From Cymbidium sinense (Eukaryota > Streptophyta > Magnoliopsida > Asparagales > Orchidaceae), in NCBI GenBank assembly GCA_021442155.1, contig CM038222.1, positions 58,068,266-58,132,265 of the forward strand: DNA of 64,000 bases. The letters are read 5' to 3'. Shown piece after piece: positions 12,730 through 25,300 of the stretch. The notes under the pieces were generated by a model. It was not told where the DNA came from. It did not search any database and worked only from the letters and a program-made list of their open reading frames with translations. Every line of letters starts with the position of its first letter. Position 1 is the stretch's first letter. The translations under genes were made by a program, and so were the position numbers.

Positions 12730-13020
12730 TCCGCCATGACGTGTTTAGGGTAGATGTAAGAGTCCCTCAGCGGCATCCTATCCCTCTTTCACAACACAAA
12801 CACAAACACAATCAAACACATTTTTTGATGCTATTAGAATAGGTATGAGAGAACCCAAGAGGCATCTTATTTCGATTAGCACAATTAAGTTAGGTGTAAG
12901 AGAACCTGAGCGGCATCTTTTCTTAGTAGGAATTCCCTATTGCCATCTGTGGCATCATTTCATCAAAATCATGTTTAAGGTAGGTGTAAGAGAACCCGAG
13001 AGGCATCATATTTCCTTTAA
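12730..13020 (+). repeat. Short direct repeats (GTGTAAGAGAACCCGAG type)
   Basis: Variants of 'GGTGTAAGAGAACCCGAGAGGCATC' (shown here only as a type) occur at about 12,743, 12,842, 12,889 and 12,984. They create the open frame 12,845-13,135, whose protein repeats the motif GVREPERHL. The frame is a by-product of the repeat in the non-coding region after pol and has no known product. Confidence 0.6.
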
Positions 13021-13139
13021 CATGAGCACAAAAATAAACACATATATTTATCTCGGCTACTTTGATGTGGGAGCAAGCCCCTATGGCCCTCACTCATTAG
13101 TTATTCTAGGTCGGATTTACATGCTACCTCGCTAGTATG

Positions 13140-14770
13140 TCACCCCAGTAGTCACTTGTTTGGAAGATGTGAGTCCCCGCACTTTCTTCCTAACTTGACC
13201 ATTGTAAACCAACGAGTACCTTGTTAGTATGGTAGACCTCACTTCCCAGCCAGTAAGCTACCTCATGTTAATTTCATTTAAGAAGATGTGAGTCCCCAAG
13301 CTTTCTTCTTGAATTAATCATCATGATCTAACTGGGTCGAGTATATTTGAGGTTTAGGATAAGTCCCCCAGAGGCTCCTTTCTTTTTGACTACATTTGAT
13401 TTGATGTAAGTTCCCCAGTGCATTCACTCAGTAGTCACCCTAGGTCGGATGGCACTGTCGAGTCAAGATGACTATCCGAATCATCCCATATGGGAGGATG
13501 TGAGTCCCTGAGCTTTCTTCCTAGGCTGATTGTTGCAAATTGATGGACACCTTAGGTTGGTTGATGTTCACTATGCTAACAAAGACTCACCCGGTGGATA
13601 CACCACTCTTGGCAGATGTGAGTCACCGAGCTTTCTCCTTGAGTTGGACACCGAATACCTATTTGATATATGACTAGCCATGTCATCTTCTCTAGGGTTT
13701 TGGATTAAGCCCTAGCGCCCCTCTGGGCATTATATTTGGATCACATCCTTGCAACCCCATTTAGACACTACCCATTTACTTTGGATTGAGCCCTACCAAG
13801 TAGCCACCTCGTGGTTGGAGAATTTATTCAGATGCAGATTCTCCTTGGTTCAAGAATCTCGAGATAGTCTAGGTTGATATAAGCTCCTTCTCAGTTTGAT
13901 CCATCGCAAATCAATAAGGTCCACATTAAAATAAACTAAACAAACAAATAATTAATTCGCTTGTAGATTAGGAATTCAAGCCCGCAAAGAGCCCCTTTTT
14001 CCAAGACATCCTATCTAGACAATGTCAAAACTCCTAAGGATTTTCCCCTACCAGTTGAGATAAATCCACAAGTACACTCCATAGTCACCCTTAGGTTGGG
14101 TTCAACCTATTTCACAAGGTTATCCATAGTCATTCCGCTTTGAAAGATGTAAGATGATGCATTCTTCTAGCATGACGTCGTAAACGACCCAGGTCGGTTT
14201 GTTGCCCAAAGCAACTGATCACCCCTAGTGTTTTTTGTAGTGGAAGATATGAGTTCTCGAGCTTTCTTCCTTTAAATTGATCATTGCAAACCGAAAGACA
14301 CTCCTTTGGTCGGATAGTTCTCCCATCAGCCTGAAAGCTACCCCCTTTGGTTCAATAAATCTGAGATAGGTCGAGGCTGATATAAGCTCCTTCTCAGTGT
14401 GATCCATCATAAACCAATGGAATCTATCAAAATAAATTTAAGAAATGAAATTAATCTTTGACTATCTTTGAGCTGAGTTAAGTCCCCAAGTGGCATTCAC
14501 TCAATAGTCAGCCCTAGGTCGGGTTCAATTTATTGCCTTGCCAATCGATCACCCCAATGGTTTCTTATTTCTAGAAGATATGAGTCCCCGTGCGTTCTTC
14601 TTAAGACTTTACCATTACAAACCGAAAGGCATCCCTTTGGTTGGATAATCCTACCTTATGGTTGGTAGACTACTCCATTTGGATTGATAAATTTGAGTTA
14701 GGCCTAGGCCTCCATGGCTTCTACTCAGTACGATCCATCGCAAACCAATAGGGTTCATTTCAAAATCTAA
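13140..14770 (+). repeat. Dispersed repeats around GATGTGAGTCCCCGAGCTTTCTTCCT-type units
   Basis: The motif GATGTGAGTCCCCGAGCTTT and variants recurs at about 13,167, 13,285, 13,497, 13,615, 14,245 and 14,577. It alternates with blocks containing GATCATTGCAAACC, GGTTGGATAGTCC-like and TCAGTGTGATCCATCGCAAA. Spacing is irregular (about 110-350 bases). This looks like the repetitive non-coding 3' region of the retroelement. No gene is visible. Confidence 0.6.
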
Positions 14771-15339
14771 AATTTAAAAATCTGAAATAAATTCAACCTT
14801 CTTTCCTCAGTAGAGTGAAACAAAGAAAACAAAATAATCAATCAATCCAAATCAAATCTTTTTCTTCCCCTCAGTGAGATGCAAATCTTTCTAGCTCCCC
14901 AGTAGATCCAGAATTCTAATCCCTCAGTAGATTTCACATCCCCTCCCTTGTGGATGACTTCAACTTGCCTCCCTAGTGGAGAGTTCACTTGTATATCCCA
15001 GGTGGATTCAAAATAAACACAATTAAAAAAAATAACAAATTGAATCAAATCGATTTCTCTCCCTAGTGAGAATCAAATCAAACCTCTCATCCCCTTAAGG
15101 ATGACTTGAACATGTTTCCCTAGTGAAAGGTTCATACACTCTATCCCTAGTGGATTCCTCCTTCCCTCTCTTATGTCCTTGACATAAGTAGAGTCATATT
15201 GCACTAAGCTCTAGACTTCTTCTACACCTCGAGTAGATCATCTTGTTAATTCTTGGATTGGTGTTGTTAATCATTTGGTCAACACCCACCTACTGTTCCT
15301 TGTCAATCACACCACATCTATTGCCCTTTGTTGACATCA
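14771..15339 (+). repeat. Pyrimidine-rich region with CCCTAGTGGA/CCCTCAGTAGAT repeats
   Basis: Short CCC(T/A)AGTGGA-like words recur every 25-45 bases between 14,870 and 15,160, followed by AT-rich unique-looking sequence. There is no coding content. It sits between the forward and reverse halves of the repeat complex and so includes the centre of the inverted arrangement. Confidence 0.45.
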
Positions 15340-18300
15340 TTTTTAGGATGACCTCTCAACCCCTACATCTTAAACATATGAATCTTCTTAGACTTTAAAA
15401 GATCCTTAGTCTTAAAACACATCTAGTGATTAGGTGGACACTCAACCTAGCCCTAGAGACTTAGAAGAGTTAGCCATAAGAATAGGTCATGCCTTAGGGG
15501 TGTTAGAAAATTTGCCTATCCTATAGCTTGAACCAAATTCCTCATTTCCTTCCTTCAAGTCAAACCTAAATAAATTCTAACTTAGATTGATTTTCTCCAA
15601 ACTCAAATCAATTCCAAATAATTGAAATTATGATTGAAATCCATGATCAATTCTAAATGATTAAAGCTTATGATTGAAATTCCAAATCAAAAATATTTCT
15701 TAAGTCCTTTAATTCCCTCTCATGGACTTAGCCTAAATCAAGTTCAAATCACTTCAAATTCAAGAAATTTTCTTATAACTCATTTATATTATCATTTATA
15801 TTCACATATATAAATGAAATATAAATTCAAATCAATCAAACTAAATCCAAAATTCAAATCCAAATCTTTCTTCTAAGTCCTTAGATTTCTTATGGACTTA
15901 GCCTAAATCAAATCCAAATCAATTCAAATTCATGAACTTTTCTGACAACCCATTTATATTCTCATTTATATTCACATATATAAATAAAATATAAATTTAA
16001 ATCAATCAAACTAAATCCAAAATTCAAGTCCAAATAAAAAATCTTTTCCTAAGTCACTTTGATTCCCTCTTAAGGACTTAGCCTAAATCAAGTTCAAATC
16101 AGTTCAAATTCATAAAATTTTCTCATAACCCATTTATATTCTCATTTATATTCACATATATAAATGAAATATAAATTCAAACAACCAAACCCAACTCCAA
16201 AAGTCAAACGCAAATTCAATCAAAATCCAACCTAAACCTTTCAAGTCAAAATCTTGAACTTAGCCAAATCAAATTCAAATCAAGCCAAACTCTTAATTTT
16301 TCTTCATGATTCAATCAACCGTACAACCATGAATCTAAATATAAACACAAACTTTAATCATCAAATCCAAACTCAATTCAAAAAATCAAACCTAAGTCAA
16401 ACTTATGTTCATCCTTTTGAACTTGAAATTGTTAAATGAATCAAAACCCATTTAACTTCAAACCACTTGCAAATGGATTTATATTTCAATCATAAGTCCA
16501 TATGTGAGTTCATTCAAACTCCAATCAAGCTTTGACCAAACTATTTGACCTACTTAGGCTCACTTGACCCAAAGTAATCTAAAGTACCATTATGAGCCAA
16601 ATTCTAATCCTAACCAAATTGGATTGAATTAAGCCCACTAAAGCTTTTCATCATAATCAACAATCATCATTAGCTGATCAATCACTCAAATTGGGTCAAA
16701 TCAAGTCAAACCTAAGGGTTGACCAAGTCAACACTTAGCCAAAATGAAACCTAAACTAGCCAAAATCCACTATAGGTCAAATTGATTGAAACCTTTGATC
16801 TAAGTTCATTGATGATCAATGTTTGAACTTGACCAAGTCAACATTTGAGCCTAACCTAGCCCAATTACTTGATTGTTGACCCAACTTAACCTAAAAAGTT
16901 AAAATGGGTCAAAACATGATCTAAGTCAAATTGATTGAAATCAATGGGTCAAGTTCATTCCAAATCACTTGTCGAACTTGACCAAAATCTCAATTGGTCA
17001 ACTAGACTCAACCTAGCTCAATTGACCATGAATCAAACTTGACCTAAAAGGTCAAATTGAGCCAAACTCAAATATAAACCAAATTGATTGGAAACAAATA
17101 AACCAATCCATTTCATATGACCAATGAAACCTAAGCCAACCCATGACCTAACCCAAATAGGTCAAATGGGTCAAATTGGTCAACTTGACCCATTTGACCT
17201 AAATGAACTCAATTGAACCAAAACCAAATATAAACCAAATTGATTCAAACCAAAGCCACCAAAATATTTCAAATGGTCATATGAACTTGACCCAACCTTG
17301 TTTGAAATTGACCAATTGGTCAACTTGACCCAAGTTGACCCATTTTGACCTAAATAGGTCAACATGAGCCAAATCATATCAAACCAACTCTAAATCCATT
17401 GAAACTTGGCCCAACCCATTTTTCAATCATATCAAACATATTCAAATTGAAACCCAAGCCAAATGACCATTTTACCCCTAGGTCAAAGAAAATTTTGGCC
17501 AAATTCACTTGAAATTTGGTCAAATCCTCTTCATGACCACTTGACACCCTCTTAGTGGATCAAGTGGACACTAGTGAATGTGGTGCACCTAACTCAATGA
17601 GTTTGGGCCAGACAAACCCAACCCAAGGCTAAAATTGACCACTTGCATGAAATTAAGCACATGGAATCCCTCCTTCACTTGATTTAAGCACATGGGAGCT
17701 CCACTACTCCACCCAAACCAATGCAAGGACACCTCTTTTAATAAACCCACTCAAGGTGGTCAATTGGGTCAAAATAGCAAGCTCCTTCATGACCGCCATT
17801 CTTGGGAGATATACTCCCCTATTTTCACTTCAAAGACACATTGAACAAGCCGTGAGTAAGCATTTGGAACTCTCCCAAGCTCTCTTAAGCAACTTGAACT
17901 TCTTTATTTCTATTTCAAATGAATAGGGGAACTCAAGTGAAATCCTACACAAACAAAAGCCAATTCCTCCTTTGAGCATCCTCAGAAGATTAAATCAAAC
18001 TCAATCCAAGCTTCATTAAAGTTCCTACGGCAAGGGAGGAGTACTCTTGACAAAGACCGAGCTCAATTGAAGGTGAAGTTGGCAACTAGGAAGATCCATC
18101 CAATTTCAATGCCTCAAAACTTCAACAAAGCTTCGTCTCCACTAGACAAAGCTTCTCCAAGGGAATTGAGCGCCGGTGATAGCCTCTGATGAGATAAGCC
18201 ATTAAATCAAGCTTAGACTAGATGTGTTGTGGTCCTTTGTGAAAGGAATTTCTACTTCATTACAATCTAGCCATTGGATGTGATCCCTACATGGTGATGG

Positions 18301-20690
18301 TTGAATTTTGCTTCAACTGAAGCTCAATCGAAGCTGATCTTCCTAAGATGGACGGCCATCTCCCAGGGAAGATCGAGAAGAATCATGCTCCCATTTTGGA
18401 TGGACGCCATGATTAAACATAGGATCCACATAATATCCTTAAGAGCCATCAATCCCGTCATCCAATCGACTTAAGGAGAAAGCGATAGACCCTAATGGCA
18501 CGACATGATAAGTTAAATAGACACTCGCCGCAATCAGCCTCCAATGGTAGGATTAACTATATAATTAGATGATTAAATTACTCAATTAATCATAAAAACT
18601 TCAAAAATTCATATCTAAGTGTAGAAACATTAGAAAAATGTGAAATAAAAATTGCATATGAAAGGTATTTACATCTAGAATATTATAAAATTAATTTCAA
18701 TAGATTTTGAGCAGTGTTATTTTCTGGATTTGGGTTTTATTGAGAATTTAATTTTTGCTAATTACTCAATTACACCATAATTCCACACTTCTTGTGATGA
18801 TTAGTGGGATGACTTCAGCCTCCCTAATTTTCTTGGGATTTATTGATGGTTTAATTAGAGGAATTACTAGATTAATTACCCTCTTAATATAATTAAGCTT
18901 AATTAAGTGTAATCGTGGTTTAATCGATTGAGTTAATTAAGGTTTGTTTAAATGAATAGGAGGTTTAGGGAATAATTTTGGGATGTTTTCCTTAAGCTAT
19001 TCCTTAAACCCCCTCTTTCTTCCTTAATCCAAATTTAATTAAGGATTAATCCACTAATTACTTGCTTAATTAATTTGATAAAATTCTAAAACCTTCCAGA
19101 ACTTAACTAATTCACATTGGGTAGATGCTTAGGTGTTCAATAACCTAAGTACATTAAGGAAATCAAAATCTAATTCACATGTGTGAGAAGGATTATAAAT
19201 TACTTAACTTAAACCCCTTAGCTTAATTAATCATTAATCCAAGTGCATTAGCCCTTTTCTTCTTAGGTGCATTCGATTTAAATTTCTTATGTGGTTTTAT
19301 GCATATTATCGTCTCATAATTATTTGATTAAGTATGCTAAGGTGGTGTAGGTAAAGGGTAATTAACACACTTATTTCACACCTTAACCTAAATAAAGTAT
19401 AAAAATCACCTAATGATCCTATGAACAAACTAAATTAACTCATATGTGGGGAAATGGGTTAGGACCAGCAAACATTATTTCACATTTCTAAATCAAATAT
19501 AAAGCAAATTCAAAACAAAAATCATATTAAGCAAACTTTGATTCACTTTGAACTTTCTTATTTCATAGGATTATCTTTAGAATTAATTAGGGTGAATGAA
19601 TTCACATTACTTTCATCACTTTATTTCTTTCCTAGCATGTTAAATGTGTATGTCATATGAAATTCATGCATTCATATTTTTTTTAAAAAAAATTAAATTA
19701 AAAATGAAATATTTTCTTTATGTCAATTTGCATGTTTTGGCTAAAGTAAAATATGAATGGCTATTATCACTACTAAATCCAAAATTATTTTCAAATCTAT
19801 AAATCAAATACCTAAAACTGAAAGTGTGTTACTTATCATTATTTATAAGCTTGCATGTGGATATAAATATGAAGATTTGCATAGTGTGGCTCTCCTTCTC
19901 TTTTATTTTAGCATAATTTTGAATAGAATTTGGCAAAGTGTATAGTTCATTTGGAAAGAACAAAACACTTATTTAACCCCATTCCTATCAATTCCTATGC
20001 TATTACCTAAGAAGGACATCCACACTTGTACATATAAATTGCATAAACAAAACAAACAAACAAATACTTTTTGCATCTTTCTTTTTTCCATTCATTTCTT
20101 TTATACTTGTGTTTGTATTTAAGGAAAGTGTTATATTAGTCTGGACAACCCCGGGATTGTGAGGCTTTAAGTAGCCCTAAGTAGGTCTTATACCTTAGAA
20201 CCATCGTGCTAACAATGGTGTCGTACTCACTTATTCCTTTCATACATACACATGTGCATGTGAATAATAGATGAAAGAAACCCCTCTTTTCTACTTAATG
20301 AAAATCATGCATCATAAAGCATTCCAATTTTCTTAAGTAACATTCCTTAGTATTCATCATAAAGTGTGCTAAACATTTCCATTTGTATGTATAGATATGC
20401 TTAGGATTCATTCATATGCATGTTATACATGTTGGACAAGAGATGAAGTGATGTGTGTTTTGTGAGATTAGATCACTTTACTTAATCTTAAAAATGTATT
20501 TCTTTTGAATAGGTTTTTTTAGGGAAAATTTAAACTTAAGATTAATTAAAACACATAATTAAATATTCACTAAAGAAAAATCAAATGTGAATCTACTTTA
20601 AAAATTACTTAAGGTAGGGAAGGAAAGAGAAGTTCTCTTCTTTTTTCCCTCTCTCTATAACTTAGTAATTAATTAGATTCACTTAAACCA
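15340..20690 (-). mobile_element. LTR-like unit S3, reverse orientation
   Basis: This is the most complete unit, about 5.3 kb. Read on the minus strand it starts near 20,690 (a purine-rich AGAGAGAGGG stretch followed by GAAGAGAACTTCTC) and matches S1 from 19,660 down to about 15,370. It includes the TTGACC cluster at about 16,680-17,360 and a three-copy 180-bp array at 15,800-16,190. The open frames at 17,180-17,377 (minus) and 19,757-19,945 (plus) have no recognisable product. Confidence 0.6.
15780..16190 (-). repeat. Tandem array, about 180-bp period, 3 copies (unit S3)
   Basis: The reverse complement of the S1 array core (CATTTATATTCACATATATA) is centred at about 15,803, 15,983 and 16,163, exactly 180 bases apart. 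Confidence 0.75.
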
Positions 20691-23600
20691 AAATAAATCA
20701 CCAAAATAAAAATCACCAATATAAATTCAAGCAATCAAAACCAAATCCAAAAATTAAACTCAAATCCACTCAAAATCCAACCTAAGCCTTTCAAGTCAAA
20801 ATTTTGAACTTAGCCAAATCAATTTCAAATCAAGCCAAACTCTTGATTTTCTCTCATTATTCAATCAACCCTACAATCATGAACTCATATATAAATCCAA
20901 ACTTCAATCAAACAATCAAAACCTAAGTCAAAAATCAAAGCCAAAACCCTTTCATATTCTTCCTTTGAATATGAAATTCTCAAATGGATCTAAATCTATT
21001 CGACTTCAAAATACTTGTAAATGGGTTTATGTTTCAATCATGAGTCCATATACAAGATCAAGCAACTTCAAATCAAGCTTTGACCAAGCCATTTGACCCA
21101 CTTAGGCTCACTTGACCCAAAGTGACCTAAAGTACCCTTATGAGCCAAATTCTAATCCTAACCAAATTGGATTGAACCAAACTCATATATCCCTCTCGTC
21201 ATGATCAACAATCATTATGGGATGATCAATCAATCAAATTGGGTCAAACCAAGTCAAACCTGAGGGTTGACCAAGTCAACACCTAACTCAAAATGAAACC
21301 TAACATAGCCAAATTCCACCATAGGCCAAATTGATTGAAACCATTGATCTAAGTTCACTCATGACTTATGTTTGAACTTGACCAAGCCAATATTTGAGCC
21401 CAACCTAGCCCAATTGGCCACTTGACCCAAGTTGACCCATTTTGACCTAAAAAGTCAAAATGTGTCAAAATTTGATCTAAGCCAAATTGATTGAAACCAA
21501 TGGGTCAAGTCCATTCCAAATCACTTATGGAACTTGACCAAAGCCTCAATAGGCCAACTAGACCTAACCTAGCCCAATTGACCTTAGACCCAACATGACA
21601 TAAAGGGGTCATGTTGAGCCAAATTTGAACATAACCAAAATTGATTGGAAATAAAGATACCAATTCACTCCATATGACTAACCTAACCTAAACCTACCCT
21701 TGACCTACCTCAAATAGGTCAAATGGGACAAATAGGTCAACTTGACCCATTTGACCTAAATGAATTCATATGAGCCATATTCAAAACTAATCCAAATTGA
21801 ATCAAACCAAAGCCACCAAAACATTTCAAATGGTCATATGAACTTGACTCAACCCTTGGTTTGACCCAATTTGACCAATTGGTCAACTTGATCTAAGTTG
21901 ACCCATTTTGACCTAAATGGGTCAACATGAGCCAAACCCTATCAAATGAATTTCAAATCTCATGAAACTTGGCCAAACCTAGTTTCTCCACATACCCAAC
22001 ATATCCAAAGTGGAAAAATAGCAAAATGATCATTCTACCCCTAGGCCATAGAACAAATTTTGGCTTAATTCATGAGTAATTTGGTCATACCCTCTTCACA
22101 TTCACTTGAGACTTTCCTAAAAGCTCAAGGTGACCTAGTGAAAAGTGGTGCACCCAACCCACTGTGTGGGTCAGCCCATTTGGTCCCTAGACCAAACCCG
22201 ACCCCATGGGTCAAAATGCAAAATTCAAAATCCCTCTCCCACTCAAATTCAAGCACATGGGAGGTTGGCAATCCACTCCTTAGCTCAAACCGACCATGTG
22301 CACACTCTTAACTGATCAAACAACCCACTTCCTATGATCAATTGGATCAAAATGGTAAGAGCATGGACGGCCGTCCAATCCTTTTAGGGGGAGATATACT
22401 CCCCCTAATTCAATCTGAATTCTATCATCCCACATGTGATTGAGTACTAGAGAGACTAAGGAGGCATCAAAGAGTGATCCCTAGCTTCCTAGAGCCCTAA
22501 CCATTTTCCCATTCTCGATTTTTGAACTGTGAAAAATAGGGGAGGAAAATTGAAGAGCCAACTTTCTCTTCACTCAATTTCTTCCAATTGCTCTTGCATA
22601 CTTCATCAAGGAGCTAAGTTGAGTCCACCCAAGCTTCCTTTAGTACGCACAAGGAAGAGCTGAATTGGATCAAGGCCGCAAGCTAACTAAGGAGGAGTTG
22701 GTCCATACACCAATCCACTCAACCTCAAGTGCTCATACTCTCACCATAGCTTCGTCTCAACCAAACGAAGCTTCTCCAAGGGAATCGAGCGCCGGTTATC
22801 ACCTCCAGCGAGGTATGGGATTTTTTGACCATTAAACTCAATGTGGTGTGGAGCTTTGTGAAAGAAATTTTAATCCCATGGATTTTTGACCATTGCATGT
22901 GCCACTCTTTAGCTTTAGATGGTGTGGGTTGAGTTTGGTTTGAATCCATGCTCAATCGAGCTTGGATCTTCCCCTTGATCATGGATGATCTCTGTTGATC
23001 AAGGGGAAGAACTTGGGAGATCTCAGCCATCCATCCGGATATTTTGGATGGACGGCTGAGATAATTCCCCACGTTTAGAAATCCCTTACCCATTTTAAAA
23101 TTGCGGGGAGATCTCTGGTCGTCCAATCTTTGATTGGATGGAAAAGATCAGATCGCGTGCGTCGATAGCCACCGTTTGAGATTTGACAACTTAAATAAAC
23201 CACTCATGGCATGATGCGTGTAAAGCGCGCTGATCGTCGTCGCCATGCGTCGCGCCGTGAGCCAAGGGATTAGTTAAATGCTTTTATTAATTTCTAATCA
23301 TATGGAAAGATAATTAAACCTAGAATAATTTAAAATTAATTTCAATGGGTCTTGAATTATACTTTTATCTCAATTTGGGTCTTATTAAAAAGTTTATTTT
23401 GTTAATTACTTTTTAATTAAGCCTCTGATTAATCCCAGATGACTTCTGCCTCCCTTAATTTTCTTGGGATTTATTGAAGGCTTGATTAGAAGAATTGCAT
23501 ATAAATTTCTTAATTACTCTCCTTATGTAATTAAGGATAATTAAGGTATGATTAGTGATTTTAATCTATGATTAGGGTTGATTAAGGTTAGATCCAGTAA

Positions 23601-25300
23601 GTAAGAGGTTTATGATATAATTTTGGGGCATTTTTCTTAAGCTATTTTCTAAACACCCTCTTCCTTCCATAATTTTCTCTTAATTAAGAGTTAATTCATT
23701 AATTATCCCCTTAATTAATTTCTAAAAATTCTAAAAAGTTACAGAACTTAATTAATCTACTTTTGATAGATGCTTAGGTGTTTAATAGCCTAAGTTCAAT
23801 TAAGGAAATCAAAACTCAATTCACATGTGTGAAAAGGGTGTTTTGAAATTACTTAAGCTAAACTCCTTAGCTTAATTAACTTTTAATTGTGAGCTAAATT
23901 ATATTAGGCCTCTTTCTTATTAGGTGCATTACAAATTTAATTTTCTTGTGAGTTTTATGTCATCTCATTGGCTCATAATTATTTGGTTACTTATTCTAAG
24001 GTGGTGTAGGTAAGGGTTAATTAAGTTACTTAATTCATACCTTAACCTAATTAATGCATAAAAATATATCTAATTATCTAAAAATTAAACAAAAATATCA
24101 AACACATGTGGGAATGGGTTAGGAACATCAAACTCATCTCACCTTTACAAAATTAAATCAAACTCTAAACTAAACAAAAATCACTTTGAATTCACTTTGA
24201 TTTATTTTAAACTTTCTTATTCTATAAGAATGTCTTTAGGATTTAAGTGAAGTGAACTTGTTTACATGCTTCCATTATTTTGAATCTTTCCCCAACAAGT
24301 TAAATTTGTATTTCATGTGGTTTCATGCATTCATAATTTTAAAATTAAGTTGTTTACTTTATGTCAAATTTGCATATGTTGGCTAAAGTAGAAATATGAA
24401 TGGCTATTATCATTACTAAATCCAAATTATTTTCAAAACATATAAATCAAATAACAAATATGAAAGTATGCTACTTATACTTTAATTATAAGCTTGCATG
24501 TGAAAGAATATAAAGGTATGCTTAGCATAGGTTTCCTTTCTTTATGTTGGTATAGTTTTGAATAGAATTTGATGAGGGTTCATTTGAAAAGAACCTAACA
24601 CTCACCTAATTTCATATCCTATTCATCTCTATGCTACCATTTAAGGAGGGTTACCTATACTAGCACACTTAAATTGCATAAACAAAATGAATCCATTAAT
24701 ACAACTTTTGCATTCTCCTTTTCTATTTCATTTCTTTTATACACATATTTATTTTTAAGGAAAGTGGTATATTAGTCTGGACAATCCCGAGGTTACGAGA
24801 GTTTAAGTAGCCTTAAGTAGGTCTTGTACCTTATACCTCTGGTTAACAATAACGTTGTACTCACTTATGCCTTTCTTACTTTCATGTGTGTATGTGAAAA
24901 TTTGGATAAGAAAAATCCTTTTTACTTAAGAAAAATTATGCATATTCAACTTCTAAATTTCCTTAAATGGATTACTTAGCATGCATCATAAAGTGTGTTA
25001 AATACTCTCATCTGTATGTATATATATGCTTAGGGCCCATCCATATGCATGTTATATATGTTTGAAAAGAAATGAAGTAATGTGTGTATGTGAATTTTGA
25101 TTCATTTTATTTAATCTTAAAATGCCTTTCTTTTTAAATAGGTTTGTTTAGAATTCATCTAAACTTAGGATTAATTAAAATATTTAATCAAAATATTCAC
25201 CTAAATGAAACTAAAATATGAATCTACTTTAGAAATTACTTAGGTTAGGGAAGGAAAGAGAAGTTCTCTTCTCTTTCCCTCTCTTCATAACTTAGTAATT
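20691..25300 (-). mobile_element. LTR-like unit S4, reverse orientation, lacking its terminal array
   Basis: It matches S3 and S1 collinearly on the minus strand from about 25,300 down to about 20,720. It stops inside the first 180-bp monomer and abuts the start of S3, so S4 and S3 stand head to tail with no internal region between them. This is what unequal exchange or illegitimate recombination between two units would leave. The TTGACC cluster lies at about 21,070-21,930. Open frames at 22,072-22,311 and 22,725-23,126 are by-products of the repeat. Confidence 0.6.

Noticed and set aside
12845..13135. Repeat protein with GVREPERHL units
   Set aside because: The protein repeat is the translation of a short DNA repeat in a retroelement non-coding region; there is no independent support.
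22725..23126. 133-residue minus-strand open frame
   Set aside because: It is part of unit S4; the matching parts of S1 and S3 do not keep the frame open and no domain is recognisable.
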